Source: Cellulomonas sp. NTE-D12 (GTDB taxonomy: Bacteria; Actinomycetota; Actinomycetes; Actinomycetales; Cellulomonadaceae). Taken from it: 64,000 bases of DNA. The stretch is taken from positions 2,108,001-2,172,000 of the forward strand of contig NZ_AP026442.1 in the NCBI RefSeq assembly GCF_027923705.1, in the 5' to 3' direction. Shown here piece by piece: positions 1 to 7,677 of this stretch (its first letter is position 1; each line of letters opens with the position of its first letter). The notes below the pieces were generated by a model. The model searched no databases and was not told the DNA's origin. It saw nothing but the letters and a program-made list of their open reading frames with translations. The position numbers and the translations under genes were made by a program.

Positions 1-768
1 CGGCTTGCGGAACGCGGGCACACCGTTCGAGATCGCCTCGACACCCGTCAACGCCGCCGAGCCCGACGCGAAGGCCCGCAGCACCAGGAACGCGCCTCCC
101 AGGCCCGTGACCCCGGTCTGGTACCCCGCCTCCGGGTTGAGGGTGAAGCCGGCGCTCTCGGCCATCGGGAGGTGCCCGGTCACGTAGCGGATCGCGCCGA
201 CCACGGCCAGCAGGCCGATCACGCCCATGAAGCAGTACACCGGGATGGCGAACGCGGTCCCGGACTCCTTGACCCCGCGCAGGTTGATCAGCATCAGCAC
301 GACGACCAGGCCGATGGCGAAGTCCCGCTCGTGACCCTGCAGGGCGGGGATCGCGGTCGCCGCGTACTGCGCGCCCGACGAGATGGACACGGCCACCGTC
401 AGCACGTAGTCGACCAGGAGTGCGCTCGCGACGGTGACACCCGCGTTCGGGCCGAGGTTCACGGTGGCGACCTCGTAGTCGCCACCGCCCGAGGGGTACG
501 CGTGCACGTTCTGCCGGTAGGAGGCGACCACGGTCACCATGACGACGACCACGGCGACGCCGATCCACGGCGACACGGCCAGCGCGGCCACCCCGGCGAT
601 GGACAGCGTCAGCAGGATCTCGTCCGGGGCGTACGCGACCGAGGAGAGCGCGTCCGAGGCGAACACCGGCAGGGCGATGCGCTTGGGCAGCAGCGTGTGA
701 CCGAGGCGGTCGCTGCGCATGGGGCGGCCCAGCAGGAGCCGCTTGGCCGCGTCGGCGATCTCGGACAC
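1..768 (-). CDS. KimA-like APC-superfamily permease, N-terminal part
   Basis: The gene runs off the left edge of the window; 256 codons are visible. The translation begins VSEIADAAKRLLLGRPMRSD and contains the stretch FASDALSSVAYAPDEIL, followed by membrane-spanning segments, the turn HAYPSGGGDYEVA and LVDYVLTVAVSISSGAQYA. These are hallmarks of the KimA/YdaO-type potassium importers in the APC superfamily, which sit in the cytoplasmic membrane. The gene is divergent from two TrkA-type regulators, the arrangement recalled for Mycobacterium Rv2690c and ceoB/ceoC, which supports a role in potassium uptake. The start could be GTG at 768 or ATG at 720; neither has a strong ribosome binding site. 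An amino acid substrate cannot be excluded because these proteins are often annotated as amino acid permeases. Confidence 0.85.
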   Translation of the reverse strand, partial: MSEIADAAKRLLLGRPMRSDRLGHTLLPKRIALPVFASDALSSVAYAPDEILLTLSIAGVAALAVSPWIGVAVVVVMVTVVASYRQNVHAYPSGGGDYEVATVNLGPNAGVTVASALLVDYVLTVAVSISSGAQYAATAIPALQGHERDFAIGLVVVLMLINLRGVKESGTAFAIPVYCFMGVIGLLAVVGAIRYVTGHLPMAESAGFTLNPEAGYQTGVTGLGGAFLVLRAFASGSAALTGVEAISNGVPAFRKP

Positions 769-931
769 GAGGCCAGATCGTATGCCCCGGGTGCGCCCGC
801 CACAGCCGGGCCCGGCGCTCGCCAGGCTGGCCCTGGTGCAGGCCCTGGCGGTCGTCGAGCGCCCGTTCCGCGCCGGCCCGCCGCCCGTGGGGCCGCCTCA
901 CCGCCGGGCCGCGACCCTCCGACCGAGGCTG

Positions 932-937
932 TAGCGT
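932..937 (+). promoter_or_regulatory. TAGCGT -10 hexamer for leaderless trkA
   Basis: TAGCGT fits the actinobacterial TAnnnT -10 consensus. It ends 8 nt before the GTG at 946, which puts the predicted transcription start at or next to the start codon. There is no ribosome binding site, so a leaderless transcript is inferred. Confidence 0.55.
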
Positions 938-945
938 GACCGCCT

Positions 946-1611
946 GTGCACTTCGTGATCATGGGCTGCGGCCGCGTCGGCGCGACGCTGGCCCTCTCGC
1001 TCGAGGGCCGCGGCCACTCCGTCGCGGTGATCGACCAGAACCCCGAGGCGTTCCGCCGCCTCGACGCGAGCTTCGAGGGCAAGAAGGTCACGGGCCTCGG
1101 CTTCGACCGCGACACGCTGACCGGTGCCGGGATCGAGGACGCGTTCGCGTTCGCCGCCGTCTCCGACGGCGACAACTCGAACATCCTGGCGGCACGCGTG
1201 GTCCGCGAGACGTTCGGCGTGCAGAACGTCGTCGCGCGCATCTACGACCCGCACCGCGCGGAGATCTACCAGCGGTTGGGCATCCCGACGGTCGCGACGG
1301 TCCGCTGGACCGCCGACCAGGTGCTGCGCCGCATGCTCCCGATGGGCGCGCAGGACCAGTACCGCGACGCCTCGGGGCACATCAGCCTCGCCCAGGTGGA
1401 CGTCCACGCGGGCTGGATCGGCCGACCGCTGCGCGCGATCGAGGCAGCCACCGGGGCGCGCGTCGCCTACGTCACCCGGTACGGCGACGGCATCCTCCCG
1501 GCCGCCGACACGGTGCTGCAGGAGAACGACGTGCTGCACGTGCTGCAGCGGGTCGAGGACGTGGACGCCGTCGAGCGCGTGCTCGGCACCGCACCGGGGG
1601 TGACGGAGTGA
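946..1611 (+). CDS. trkA: TrkA-family potassium uptake regulator, first copy
   Basis: This is a 221-residue cytoplasmic gating protein with an N-terminal Rossmann RCK domain (nucleotide motif GCGRVGATLA at residues 7-16, with an acidic residue after the second strand in VAVIDQNPEA). A C-terminal RCK_C (TrkA_C) region covers about residues 135-215. Such proteins bind NAD(H) or related ligands and regulate K+ channels and transporters. GTG at 946 is chosen because the protein then begins directly with the first beta strand (MHFVIMGCG). It overlaps the second trkA by four bases (GTGA), so the two are probably co-translated. The divergent KimA-like permease is the likely transport partner, although no TrkH/G channel is visible in the window. 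Confidence 0.9.
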   Translation: MHFVIMGCGRVGATLALSLEGRGHSVAVIDQNPEAFRRLDASFEGKKVTGLGFDRDTLTGAGIEDAFAFAAVSDGDNSNILAARVVRETFGVQNVVARIYDPHRAEIYQRLGIPTVATVRWTADQVLRRMLPMGAQDQYRDASGHISLAQVDVHAGWIGRPLRAIEAATGARVAYVTRYGDGILPAADTVLQENDVLHVLQRVEDVDAVERVLGTAPGVTE

Positions 1612-2282
1612 GGGTCGTGATCGCGGGTGCGGGATCCGTGGGCCGGTCGATCGCGCGCGAGCTGCTCGCGCACGAGCACCAGGTCACGCTGATCGACCGG
1701 CAGCCCTCCGCCATGCGGGTCGCCCAGGTGCCGGACGCCGAGTGGCTGCTGGCGGACGCGTGCGAGCTGCCGACGCTGCGCGAGGTCAAGGCGGACGAGT
1801 GCGACGTGATGGTCGCCGCGACCGGTGACGACAAGGCGAACCTCGTCGTCGCACTGCTTGCGAAGACCGAGTTCGGCGTGCCCCGCACGGTCGCCCGGGT
1901 GAACAACCCGAAGAACGAGTGGATGTTCGACGAGGCGTGGGGTGTCGACGTCGCCGTGTCGACGCCACGGATCATGACGGCGATGGTCGAGGAGGCCGTC
2001 GCCGTCGGCGACCTGGTGAAGATCTTCACCTTCCATCAGTCGCGCGCGGACATCCTCGAGCTCACGCTGCCGTCGGACTCGCCGCTGGTCGGCGTGCGCG
2101 TCGGCGAGATCGTCTGGCCGGCCGACACGGTGCTCGCCGCGATCGTGCGCGACACCCGGCCGCTGGCACCGAGCGCGGACGACACCCTCGAGGGTCGCGA
2201 CGAGCTGCTGTTCGTCACCGGGCGGGATGCTCAGGAGCAGCAGCTGGAGGACCTTCTGCTGCACGGACCATCCGCCAGCTGA
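1608..2282 (+). CDS. trkA: TrkA-family potassium uptake regulator, second copy
   Basis: This 224-residue RCK protein starts at the GTG that overlaps the upstream stop. The Rossmann motif GAGSVGRSIAREL lies near residues 6-18, LIDRQPSAM follows, and a TrkA_C domain occupies about residues 140-215 (PLVGVRVGEI...LLFVTG). Tandem non-identical TrkA proteins, like mycobacterial CeoB/CeoC, probably form a hetero-oligomeric gating ring. The last 68 bases overlap the 3' end of the convergent DUF3159 gene, so both C-termini are encoded in the same DNA on opposite strands. The function comes from the family; the transporter it controls is inferred. Confidence 0.9.
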   Translation: MRVVIAGAGSVGRSIARELLAHEHQVTLIDRQPSAMRVAQVPDAEWLLADACELPTLREVKADECDVMVAATGDDKANLVVALLAKTEFGVPRTVARVNNPKNEWMFDEAWGVDVAVSTPRIMTAMVEEAVAVGDLVKIFTFHQSRADILELTLPSDSPLVGVRVGEIVWPADTVLAAIVRDTRPLAPSADDTLEGRDELLFVTGRDAQEQQLEDLLLHGPSAS

Positions 2283-2916
2283 CCCAGAGCACCAGCGCCG
2301 TCAGCGGCAGGCCCATCGCCAGCTTGGCGGTCCCGAGCCAGGCGACGTCCGACTTCAGGTAGAGCGGGACCTGGACGGCCAGCCGAACGGCGAACATGCC
2401 GACCCAGGGCCAGGTGGCCAGGGCGTACGCGCGGCGCCGCGACCGGTCGCCGCGCCAGGCGAGCACCGCGGACCACGGGCCGCTCGACAGGGGGCCGTCC
2501 TTGGCGAACAGGCCGACGACCAGACCGACCAGCGGGAAGCCGAGGACGATCGTCAGCGCCGTCCCGACGAGGTAGGCGCCATTGGTCAGCAGCCCGACCA
2601 GGAAGTAGTTGCTCGCGGCGCCGGACCGCCAGGCCCACACGACGCCGACGGCCACACCGAGCAGCCCCGAGAACGCCTGCGTCACCGGCGTCCGCTGCAC
2701 CAGCCGCGCCACCACGGCCAGCACGGCTGCAGCCACCGCGGCGATCAACGCCGGCCGCAGCCGCTCCCCCGTCACGAGGTACACCACGACGAAGAGCAGG
2801 CCCGGCGCCACCGACTCCACCACGCCGCGGACGCCGCCGAGCGCCTCCGTCGCGGAGAACTCCTCGCCGGTCAGCGCCCTGAGCCCACGCGCGGACGCGC
2901 CCTGCTGCTCACTCAC
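2215..2916 (-). CDS. DUF3159 integral membrane protein
   Basis: This is a 233-residue polytopic membrane protein. After a short cytoplasmic N-terminus (VSEQQGASARG) come about six hydrophobic segments, for example GLLFVVVYLVTG, ALIAAVAAAVLAVVA, GLLGVAVGVVWAW and ALTIVLGFPLVGLVVG, with the conserved feature WPWVGMFAVRLAVQVPLYL near the C-terminus. It matches the actinobacterial DUF3159 family (Rv2693c in M. tuberculosis, from memory), whose function is unknown. GTG at 2916 overlaps the stop of the upstream OB-fold gene by eight bases, which suggests translational coupling. The conserved linkage to the TrkA and OB-fold genes is the only functional clue. Confidence 0.85.
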   Translation of the reverse strand: MSEQQGASARGLRALTGEEFSATEALGGVRGVVESVAPGLLFVVVYLVTGERLRPALIAAVAAAVLAVVARLVQRTPVTQAFSGLLGVAVGVVWAWRSGAASNYFLVGLLTNGAYLVGTALTIVLGFPLVGLVVGLFAKDGPLSSGPWSAVLAWRGDRSRRRAYALATWPWVGMFAVRLAVQVPLYLKSDVAWLGTAKLAMGLPLTALVLWVSWRMVRAAEGPPAAAPEHPAR

Positions 2917-3277
2917 CGGGTCGGGGCTGGAGCTCGTACCGGGGGTTGAAGACGGTCCGGCGCCCGTCGACCACGCACACGAGACCTTCGGCACGCAGTC
3001 GCCGTCCCGGGCTGATGCCGGCGATCTCCCGTCGGCCCAGCCAGACGAGGTCGAGGGTGCCGCTCCCGTCGTACAGCTCCGCCTCGAGGGCGGCCACGTT
3101 CTCCCGCGGGCGCAGGGTGACCGAGCGGACGACGCCGGACACCCGCGCGCGGGTGCGGTCCCCCACCTTCTCGACAGGCGTGCAGCCGCCCATCCGACGC
3201 ACCTGGTCGCGCTCTTCGTCGGCCTCGAGCTCGGCCTGGGAGGCGAGGAGGTGGTGCAGCCGTGACTTCAGGCTCAT
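2909..3277 (-). CDS. OB-fold nucleic acid-binding domain protein
   Basis: This small protein of 122 residues begins MSLKSRLHHLLASQAELEAD. A single OB-fold follows (VRSVTLRPRENVAALEAELYDGSG, then LDLVWLGRREIAGISPG and RLRAEGLV), of the kind found in tRNA anticodon-binding and RecG-like proteins. GAGGA lies 7-8 bases upstream of the ATG at 3277. Orthologs sit between DUF3710 and DUF3159 genes across actinobacteria (Rv2694c type). Binding of RNA or single-stranded DNA is suggested by the fold only; no catalytic motif is visible. Confidence 0.85.
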   Translation of the reverse strand: MSLKSRLHHLLASQAELEADEERDQVRRMGGCTPVEKVGDRTRARVSGVVRSVTLRPRENVAALEAELYDGSGTLDLVWLGRREIAGISPGRRLRAEGLVCVVDGRRTVFNPRYELQPRPGE

Positions 3278-3284
3278 CGGGTCC

Positions 3285-4004
3285 TCATCTGATCTCGGTG
3301 ATCTCGGGGCCGCGCCGCAACGGGTCGAAGTCCGGCTCGGCACCGCCCTCCGGACCGGCAGGTGCCGGTTCGCTCTGGTCCGGGAGACGCAGCGGCAGCA
3401 GGTCGCGCGGGGGCCGGGCGTCAGTGCCTCGTACGACGACGATCTGCGCGAACACCTGCTCGAGCGCCGATGCCGCCTCCGGCTCGACGGCGGCCCGGCC
3501 GGTCAGCACGCCGCGCAGGAACCAGCGGGGGCCGTCCGCGCCGATGAACCGCGCGGGGCGGTGCCCGGTGCGGCCCTCCGGCGTCCGCACGGGCATGCGG
3601 GCGAGCAGCTCGCGGCCGAACGGGCCGGGCAGGTCGTCGACGGTGCCGCCCTGCTGCGTGATCGATGCGGCGATCTCGGTGCGGATCTCGTCCCAGATGC
3701 CCTCGGTCCGCGGTGCGGCGAAGGCCTGGACCTGCATGATCGAGCCGTCGAGGGCGACCGAGACACCGGACACGGTGCGGCTGGCCTCGTCGATCTCCAT
3801 CCGGAGCTCCATGCCCTCGATCCCCGGCAGCTGCACGGCACCGAGGTCGACCCGCGGCACGTCGACGGGGGCGTCCTCGACGTCCCACGGTCCCGTGGTG
3901 GGCGCGGACTGCGGGGACGACGGTTCAGGCGTCGTCACGTTCTCGTCCTGCGGGACGGCGTCGTCGGCGGCAGCACTCTTGCTGCCGCGCCGGAACAGGG
4001 CCAC
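3285..4004 (-). CDS. DUF3710 domain-containing protein
   Basis: This 239-residue soluble protein has an acidic, low-complexity N-terminal 40 residues, then a compact domain starting about VPRVDLGAVQLPGIEGMELRM. It includes AFAAPRTEGIWDEIR and GPFGRELLARMPVRTPEG, then RFIGADGPRWFLRGVLTGRAA, all typical of DUF3710 (Rv2696c type). It lies upstream of the OB-fold and DUF3159 genes with only a 7-bp gap, and downstream of dut, so these genes probably form one minus-strand unit. The function is unknown; conservation of the RWFLRG core suggests a binding role rather than an enzyme with an obvious active site. Confidence 0.88.
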   Translation of the reverse strand: MALFRRGSKSAAADDAVPQDENVTTPEPSSPQSAPTTGPWDVEDAPVDVPRVDLGAVQLPGIEGMELRMEIDEASRTVSGVSVALDGSIMQVQAFAAPRTEGIWDEIRTEIAASITQQGGTVDDLPGPFGRELLARMPVRTPEGRTGHRPARFIGADGPRWFLRGVLTGRAAVEPEAASALEQVFAQIVVVRGTDARPPRDLLPLRLPDQSEPAPAGPEGGAEPDFDPLRRGPEITEIR

Positions 4005-4040
4005 TCCATCTCCTCCCCGCCGTGCGCGTGCACGTCGGTC

Positions 4041-4550
4041 TCAGGCTCCAGTGTCGCTCTTCTGCGACGTGGACGTGCGATCGCCCGCTCCGCCGGCCGA
4101 CTTCCAGCCCCCGCTCGAGCCGAACCCGCCGTCACCGCGGTGCGAGCCCGGCAGCCGCTCCGCCTCGACGAACCGTGCCCGCTCGACGCGCTGCACCACG
4201 AGCTGGGCGATGCGGTCCCCGCGGTGCAGCACCAGGTCGTGCTCGGTGTCGGTGTTGAGCAGGGTGACCGAGATCTCCCCGCGGTAGCCGGCGTCGACGG
4301 TGCCCGGGGCGTTCACGATGGTCAGCCCGTGCCGCGACGCCAGGCCGGAGCGGGGGTGCACGAAGGCGGCGTAGCCGTCGGGCAGCGCGATCGCCACCCC
4401 GGTCGGCACCGTGACCCGGCCCTGGGCGGGCACGGTCACGTCGATCCGGCTCACCAGGTCCGCACCCGCGTCGCCCGGATGCGCGTAGGACGGCACCGGC
4501 AGCTCCGGGTCCAGCCTCAGCAGCAGCACCTCGACGGTCGGCTCGGTCAC
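4041..4550 (-). CDS. dut: dUTP diphosphatase (dUTPase)
   Basis: This 169-residue trimeric-type dUTPase hydrolyses dUTP to dUMP and pyrophosphate, keeping uracil out of DNA and supplying the dTMP precursor. All five family motifs are present in order: AGADLVSRIDV, HPRSGLASRHG, NAPGTVDAGYRGEI (with the catalytic Asp and the uracil-contacting Tyr), GDRIAQLVVQ and the C-terminal arm RGDGGFGSSG. About 18 disordered residues follow motif 5, slightly longer than usual. The start is GTG at 4550. No ribosome binding site precedes it, but TAGGGT lies 8 nt upstream, so a leaderless transcript is likely. Confidence 0.97.
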   Translation of the reverse strand: MTEPTVEVLLLRLDPELPVPSYAHPGDAGADLVSRIDVTVPAQGRVTVPTGVAIALPDGYAAFVHPRSGLASRHGLTIVNAPGTVDAGYRGEISVTLLNTDTEHDLVLHRGDRIAQLVVQRVERARFVEAERLPGSHRGDGGFGSSGGWKSAGGAGDRTSTSQKSDTGA

Positions 4551-4558
4551 GGGTGCCG

Positions 4559-4564
4559 ACCCTA
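4559..4564 (-). promoter_or_regulatory. TAGGGT -10 hexamer for leaderless dut
   Basis: On the minus strand TAGGGT is followed by 8 nt and then the GTG start of dut. The spacing fits a transcript that starts at the initiation codon. Confidence 0.5.
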
Positions 4565-4595
4565 CAGGCCGCTCGACCGGTGCGATGCTGTCCCC

Positions 4596-5105
4596 ATGGC
4601 CGACAGCAGCCCCGTGGACGGGGCGACCGGGTCCCCTGGTGGCACCGCGTACACCGAACGGCTGTGGCTGGGTCCGCTCGGGTGGCTGCTCGTCGTCCTG
4701 TTCGGCATCGTGCTCGGCGTCGCCGTCCTGCCGGTGAACGACACCTTGGCCCTGGTGGTCGCCGTGCTCGGAGTCGCGGGCGGCCTGCTGGTCGCCGTGC
4801 TGACCACCACGCGGGTCGAGGTCGACCGCGGCACCCTGCGCGCCGGTGCGGCCCGGATCCCGGCCCGTCTGGTCGGTCCGGCGACCGTCCTGGAGGGCGA
4901 GGCGCTGCGCACGGAGCTCGGCCCGGCGCTGGATGCCCGGGCGTACCTCTGCCTTCGGGGCTGGGTGCACCGGGCCGTGCGGATCGAGCTGCACGACCCG
5001 CAGGACCCCACCCCGTACTGGGTGGTCAGCACTCGCCGACCCGACCGGTTGGTCGCCGCACTCTCGGCGGCAGGTGCTCGTACGTCCGCCCCGACGGGGG
5101 CGTGA
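4596..5105 (+). CDS. DUF3093 membrane protein
   Basis: This 169-residue protein has two closely spaced transmembrane helices at about residues 29-46 (GWLLVVLFGIVLGVAVLP) and 51-70. They are followed by a cytoplasmic domain with TTRVEVDRGTLRAGAARIP, LRGWVHRAVRIELHDPQDPTPYWVVSTRRPDRLVAAL. This matches actinobacterial DUF3093 (Rv2698 type), which resembles PH-like membrane proteins. It is divergent from dut with a 45-bp gap. Function unknown. ATG at 4596 is preferred because it opens the conserved family start and the N-terminal region is then hydrophilic. Confidence 0.88.
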   Translation: MADSSPVDGATGSPGGTAYTERLWLGPLGWLLVVLFGIVLGVAVLPVNDTLALVVAVLGVAGGLLVAVLTTTRVEVDRGTLRAGAARIPARLVGPATVLEGEALRTELGPALDARAYLCLRGWVHRAVRIELHDPQDPTPYWVVSTRRPDRLVAALSAAGARTSAPTGA

Positions 5106-5119
5106 CCTCGCGGGCACGA

Positions 5120-5150
5120 CGACGGCCGGCCCCGGAGGGGCCGGCCGTCG
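5120..5150. terminator. Bidirectional intrinsic terminator hairpin
   Basis: Two perfect 14-base arms (CGACGGCCGGCCCC and its complement) flank a GGA loop. The hairpin sits in the gap between two convergent genes, DUF3093 and DUF4193. There is no T tract, as is common in GC-rich actinobacteria. Confidence 0.7.
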
Positions 5151-5178
5151 GTGGAACGGTCGCGTGGTGCGGGACGGC

Positions 5179-5478
5179 TCAGGCGGCGCACTCCGAGCAG
5201 ACGGGCTGGCCGTCGCGCTCGTAGGCGAGCTGGCTGCGGTGGTGCACCAGGAAGCAGCGGGAGCAGGTGAACTCGTCGGCCTGCCGGGGCAGCACGCGCA
5301 CCGACAGCTCCTCGCCGGACAGGTCGGCGCCGGGCAGCTCGAAGCCTTCGGCTGCTTCGGTCTCGTCCTCGTCGACCACGCCCGAGTTCTTGTCCGAACG
5401 CCGGGCCTGGAGCTCCTGCAGCGAGTCCTCGCTGAGGTCCTCCTCCGTCTTGCGCGGCGCGTCGTAGTCGGTCGCCAT
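5179..5478 (-). CDS. DUF4193 zinc-ribbon-like protein
   Basis: This 99-residue acidic protein begins MATDYDAPRKTEED. A C-terminal pair of Cys motifs (CSRC, then CSEC 20-odd residues later) would form a small zinc ribbon. This is the DUF4193 family (Rv2699c type), found almost only in actinobacteria and usually highly conserved. The motif EELSVRVLPRQADEFTCSRC is typical. The N-terminal half, rich in Asp and Glu, is probably disordered. Function unknown; small acidic zinc ribbons often bind RNA polymerase or ribosomal partners, which is speculation here. Confidence 0.9.
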   Translation of the reverse strand: MATDYDAPRKTEEDLSEDSLQELQARRSDKNSGVVDEDETEAAEGFELPGADLSGEELSVRVLPRQADEFTCSRCFLVHHRSQLAYERDGQPVCSECAA

Positions 5479-5633
5479 GGGGGCTCACATTCCGTGGACT
5501 GGTCTGGGGTACGGGTGCTCAATGCTCAGCGGGCGCGGTTTGTTCCCCGCGCGGAGGGGATTGTGCACCACATCCCGAGGGGATGCGAACGCGGCGCCGG
5601 CCGGTCTCGCCGAGCACCTCGCCGAGCGCGACG

Positions 5634-6491
5634 TCACTCGTCCGAGTCGGCGCCCAGGGCCTCGAGGAGAGCCACCACCTCGGCGACGAGGACGGGCGCC
5701 CCGGCGACCGTCATCTCGGCGTCCGCGGGGCGACCGCGCAGCCCCGTCACGACGGCTCCGGCCTCCTGTGCGATCAACGAGCCCGCCGCCATGTCCCACG
5801 GCTGCAGGCCCCGTTCGTAGTGCAGGTCGAGCGTTCCCGCCGCCACCGAGCAGAGGTCGAGCGCCGCTGACCCGATGCGGCGGATGTCCCGCACGCGCGG
5901 CAGGAGGTCGGCCACGACGCGGGCCTGTGCACGTCGGCGCTGCGCGACGTAGCCGAAGCCCGTGCTGAGCAGGGCGTCCGGCAGCGCCGGTGCGGGCGGC
6001 AGGTGCAGCGGTCGGCCGTCGAGCCATGCACCGGAACCGCGTCCCGCGGTGTACGTGATGCCGATGGTCGGGGCGTGGACGCATCCCGCCAGCACCGTCC
6101 ACGTGTGCGGCGACGGCGCCACCGACGGGTCGGGGGACGTGACCGCCGCGACGGAGACGGAGTACGACGGCAGGCCGTACAGGTAGTTCACCGTCCCGTC
6201 GATCGGGTCCACGACCCAGGTGATGCCCGTGCTGCCCGGCTCGAAGCCGCCCTCCTCGCCGAGCACCGCGTCCCCGGGCCGCAGCTCCGCGAGCCGGCGA
6301 CGCAGCAGCGCCTCGGAGGCGAGGTCCATGGCGGTGACCACGTCCTGCGGACTCGACTTCGTCGCGGCGACGGTGACCCGGTCCGGGCGTCCGTCGCCGA
6401 CCAGGGCGCCGGCCTCCCGGGCCACCGCCTCGGCGACGGAGCGGAGCTCTGCGACGACGTCGGGGTCCGTCGGGGTGGGGGGCTGGCTCAC
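5634..6491 (-). CDS. suhB: Inositol monophosphatase family protein
   Basis: This 285-residue Mg2+-dependent phosphatase has the family metal-binding motifs: GEEGG at residues 78-82, DPIDGT at 95-100 and the second site WDMAAGSLIAQEAGA near residue 230. Substrates in actinobacteria include myo-inositol-1-phosphate, 3'-phosphoadenosine phosphates and histidinol phosphate, so the exact substrate is uncertain. GTG at 6491 begins MSQPPTPTDP; an earlier in-frame start would add a long non-conserved stretch. Its place beside DUF4193 and dut matches Rv2701c (suhB). In M. tuberculosis a cei gene lies between DUF4193 and suhB; none is seen here, only 155 bp without a convincing gene. Confidence 0.9.
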   Translation of the reverse strand: MSQPPTPTDPDVVAELRSVAEAVAREAGALVGDGRPDRVTVAATKSSPQDVVTAMDLASEALLRRRLAELRPGDAVLGEEGGFEPGSTGITWVVDPIDGTVNYLYGLPSYSVSVAAVTSPDPSVAPSPHTWTVLAGCVHAPTIGITYTAGRGSGAWLDGRPLHLPPAPALPDALLSTGFGYVAQRRRAQARVVADLLPRVRDIRRIGSAALDLCSVAAGTLDLHYERGLQPWDMAAGSLIAQEAGAVVTGLRGRPADAEMTVAGAPVLVAEVVALLEALGADSDE

Positions 6492-6590
6492 GCCTCCATC
6501 CTGCCGCAGGGCTCGCGGCTCACCGGCCGAGGTGCGCCGCGCTGGGCCGGATGGGTGGCAACCTGGGCGCCGGAAGGGAGGCGAGAGGCC

Positions 6591-7667
6591 ATGGGTGAGC
6601 TCGAGCTGGTGGGACTGCACGAGGACGGGGAGCACCTGGTGCTGTCCGGCCCCGACGGTCAGCGGTTCCGGTTGCGCATCGACGAGCCGCTGCGGGCTGC
6701 CGTCCGCCGGGACCGTCCGCAGCTCGAACAGCTGCGGTCGGAGCGCGCGGGCACTCTCAGCCCCCGGGAGATCCAGGCGCGGATCCGTGCGGGTGCCACG
6801 GCGCAGGAGGTCGCAGACTCCGCGGGCCTGCCCGTCGAGGCGGTGCGTCGCTACGACGGTCCGGTGCTGGCGGAGCGCGAGTACATCGCCGAGCAGGCGC
6901 GGTCGGCGCACGTCGGGCACGAGAACGGCTCCCCCGCGCTGGGCGACCTGGTGACCGACCGTCTGGCCGCACGCGGGGTCGATGTCAGCACGCTCGGCTG
7001 GGACGCGGCCCGCGACGGCGCGTCGCCGTGGACGGTGCTGGCGCACTTCGTCGTCGGAGGCGAGCCGCGCGAAGCCAGGTGGAGCTTCGATGCCGCCTCC
7101 CACGCTCTCGTGGCGCTCGACGACGAGGCGCGGTGGCTGTCCGAGACCGAGCTCGACGAGCCCGTGGGACGGCGCCACCTGGCGGCGGTGCGCGACGTCG
7201 TCTTCGACTTCCGCGCAGATCCGGCACCGCTCGGCGGCGAGGACCGCGAACCGGTCGCCGACCCGGTCGAACGGACGGCCGCCCTGCTCGACGACCTGCG
7301 CAGCCGCCGCGGCGTCCGTCAGGGCCTCGACGTCGAGGACGACGAGGACGACGGGGACCGGTTCGAGGGCTTCGGACCGCAGCGCGCCTTCGACCTCGGC
7401 ACGTTCGAGCAGCAGGTGCCCGGCGCGCACCCCGTCGACGCCGACCCCGTCGCCGAGGCCCGGGTGCTGTCGGTGACGCACCTGCACGCAGCCGGCTCAG
7501 GCGACACGGAGGACGCGGCCGGCGAGACGCCACCGGTCGCGACGGTCCCCGCGCCTGCGGCGTCGCCGGACGAGCCGGCACCCGCGGCGGACCGTCCGCG
7601 GAGCCGACGGGGCCGGGCCAAGGTGCCGAGCTGGGACGAGATCGTCTTCGGCGCCAAGCCCGAGTGA
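6591..7667 (+). CDS. sepH: Septation protein SepH
   Basis: This 358-residue protein starts MGELELVGLHEDGEHLVL. Its N-terminal DUF3071 domain covers about residues 1-165. It includes the helix-turn-helix-like segment LSPREIQARIRAGATAQEVADSAGLPVEAVRRYDGPVLAEREY (given in part here) and AWTVLAHFVVGG-like core strands. The C-terminal half is acidic and disordered, ending in a short conserved tail, RAKVPSWDEIVFGAKPE. SepH directly stimulates FtsZ assembly in Streptomyces and mycobacteria (established for the family). GGGAGGCGAG lies upstream of the ATG. The gene is divergent from the inositol monophosphatase and convergent with tdk. Confidence 0.92.
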   Translation: MGELELVGLHEDGEHLVLSGPDGQRFRLRIDEPLRAAVRRDRPQLEQLRSERAGTLSPREIQARIRAGATAQEVADSAGLPVEAVRRYDGPVLAEREYIAEQARSAHVGHENGSPALGDLVTDRLAARGVDVSTLGWDAARDGASPWTVLAHFVVGGEPREARWSFDAASHALVALDDEARWLSETELDEPVGRRHLAAVRDVVFDFRADPAPLGGEDREPVADPVERTAALLDDLRSRRGVRQGLDVEDDEDDGDRFEGFGPQRAFDLGTFEQQVPGAHPVDADPVAEARVLSVTHLHAAGSGDTEDAAGETPPVATVPAPAASPDEPAPAADRPRSRRGRAKVPSWDEIVFGAKPE

Positions 7668-7677
7668 ACCGGGCGGC

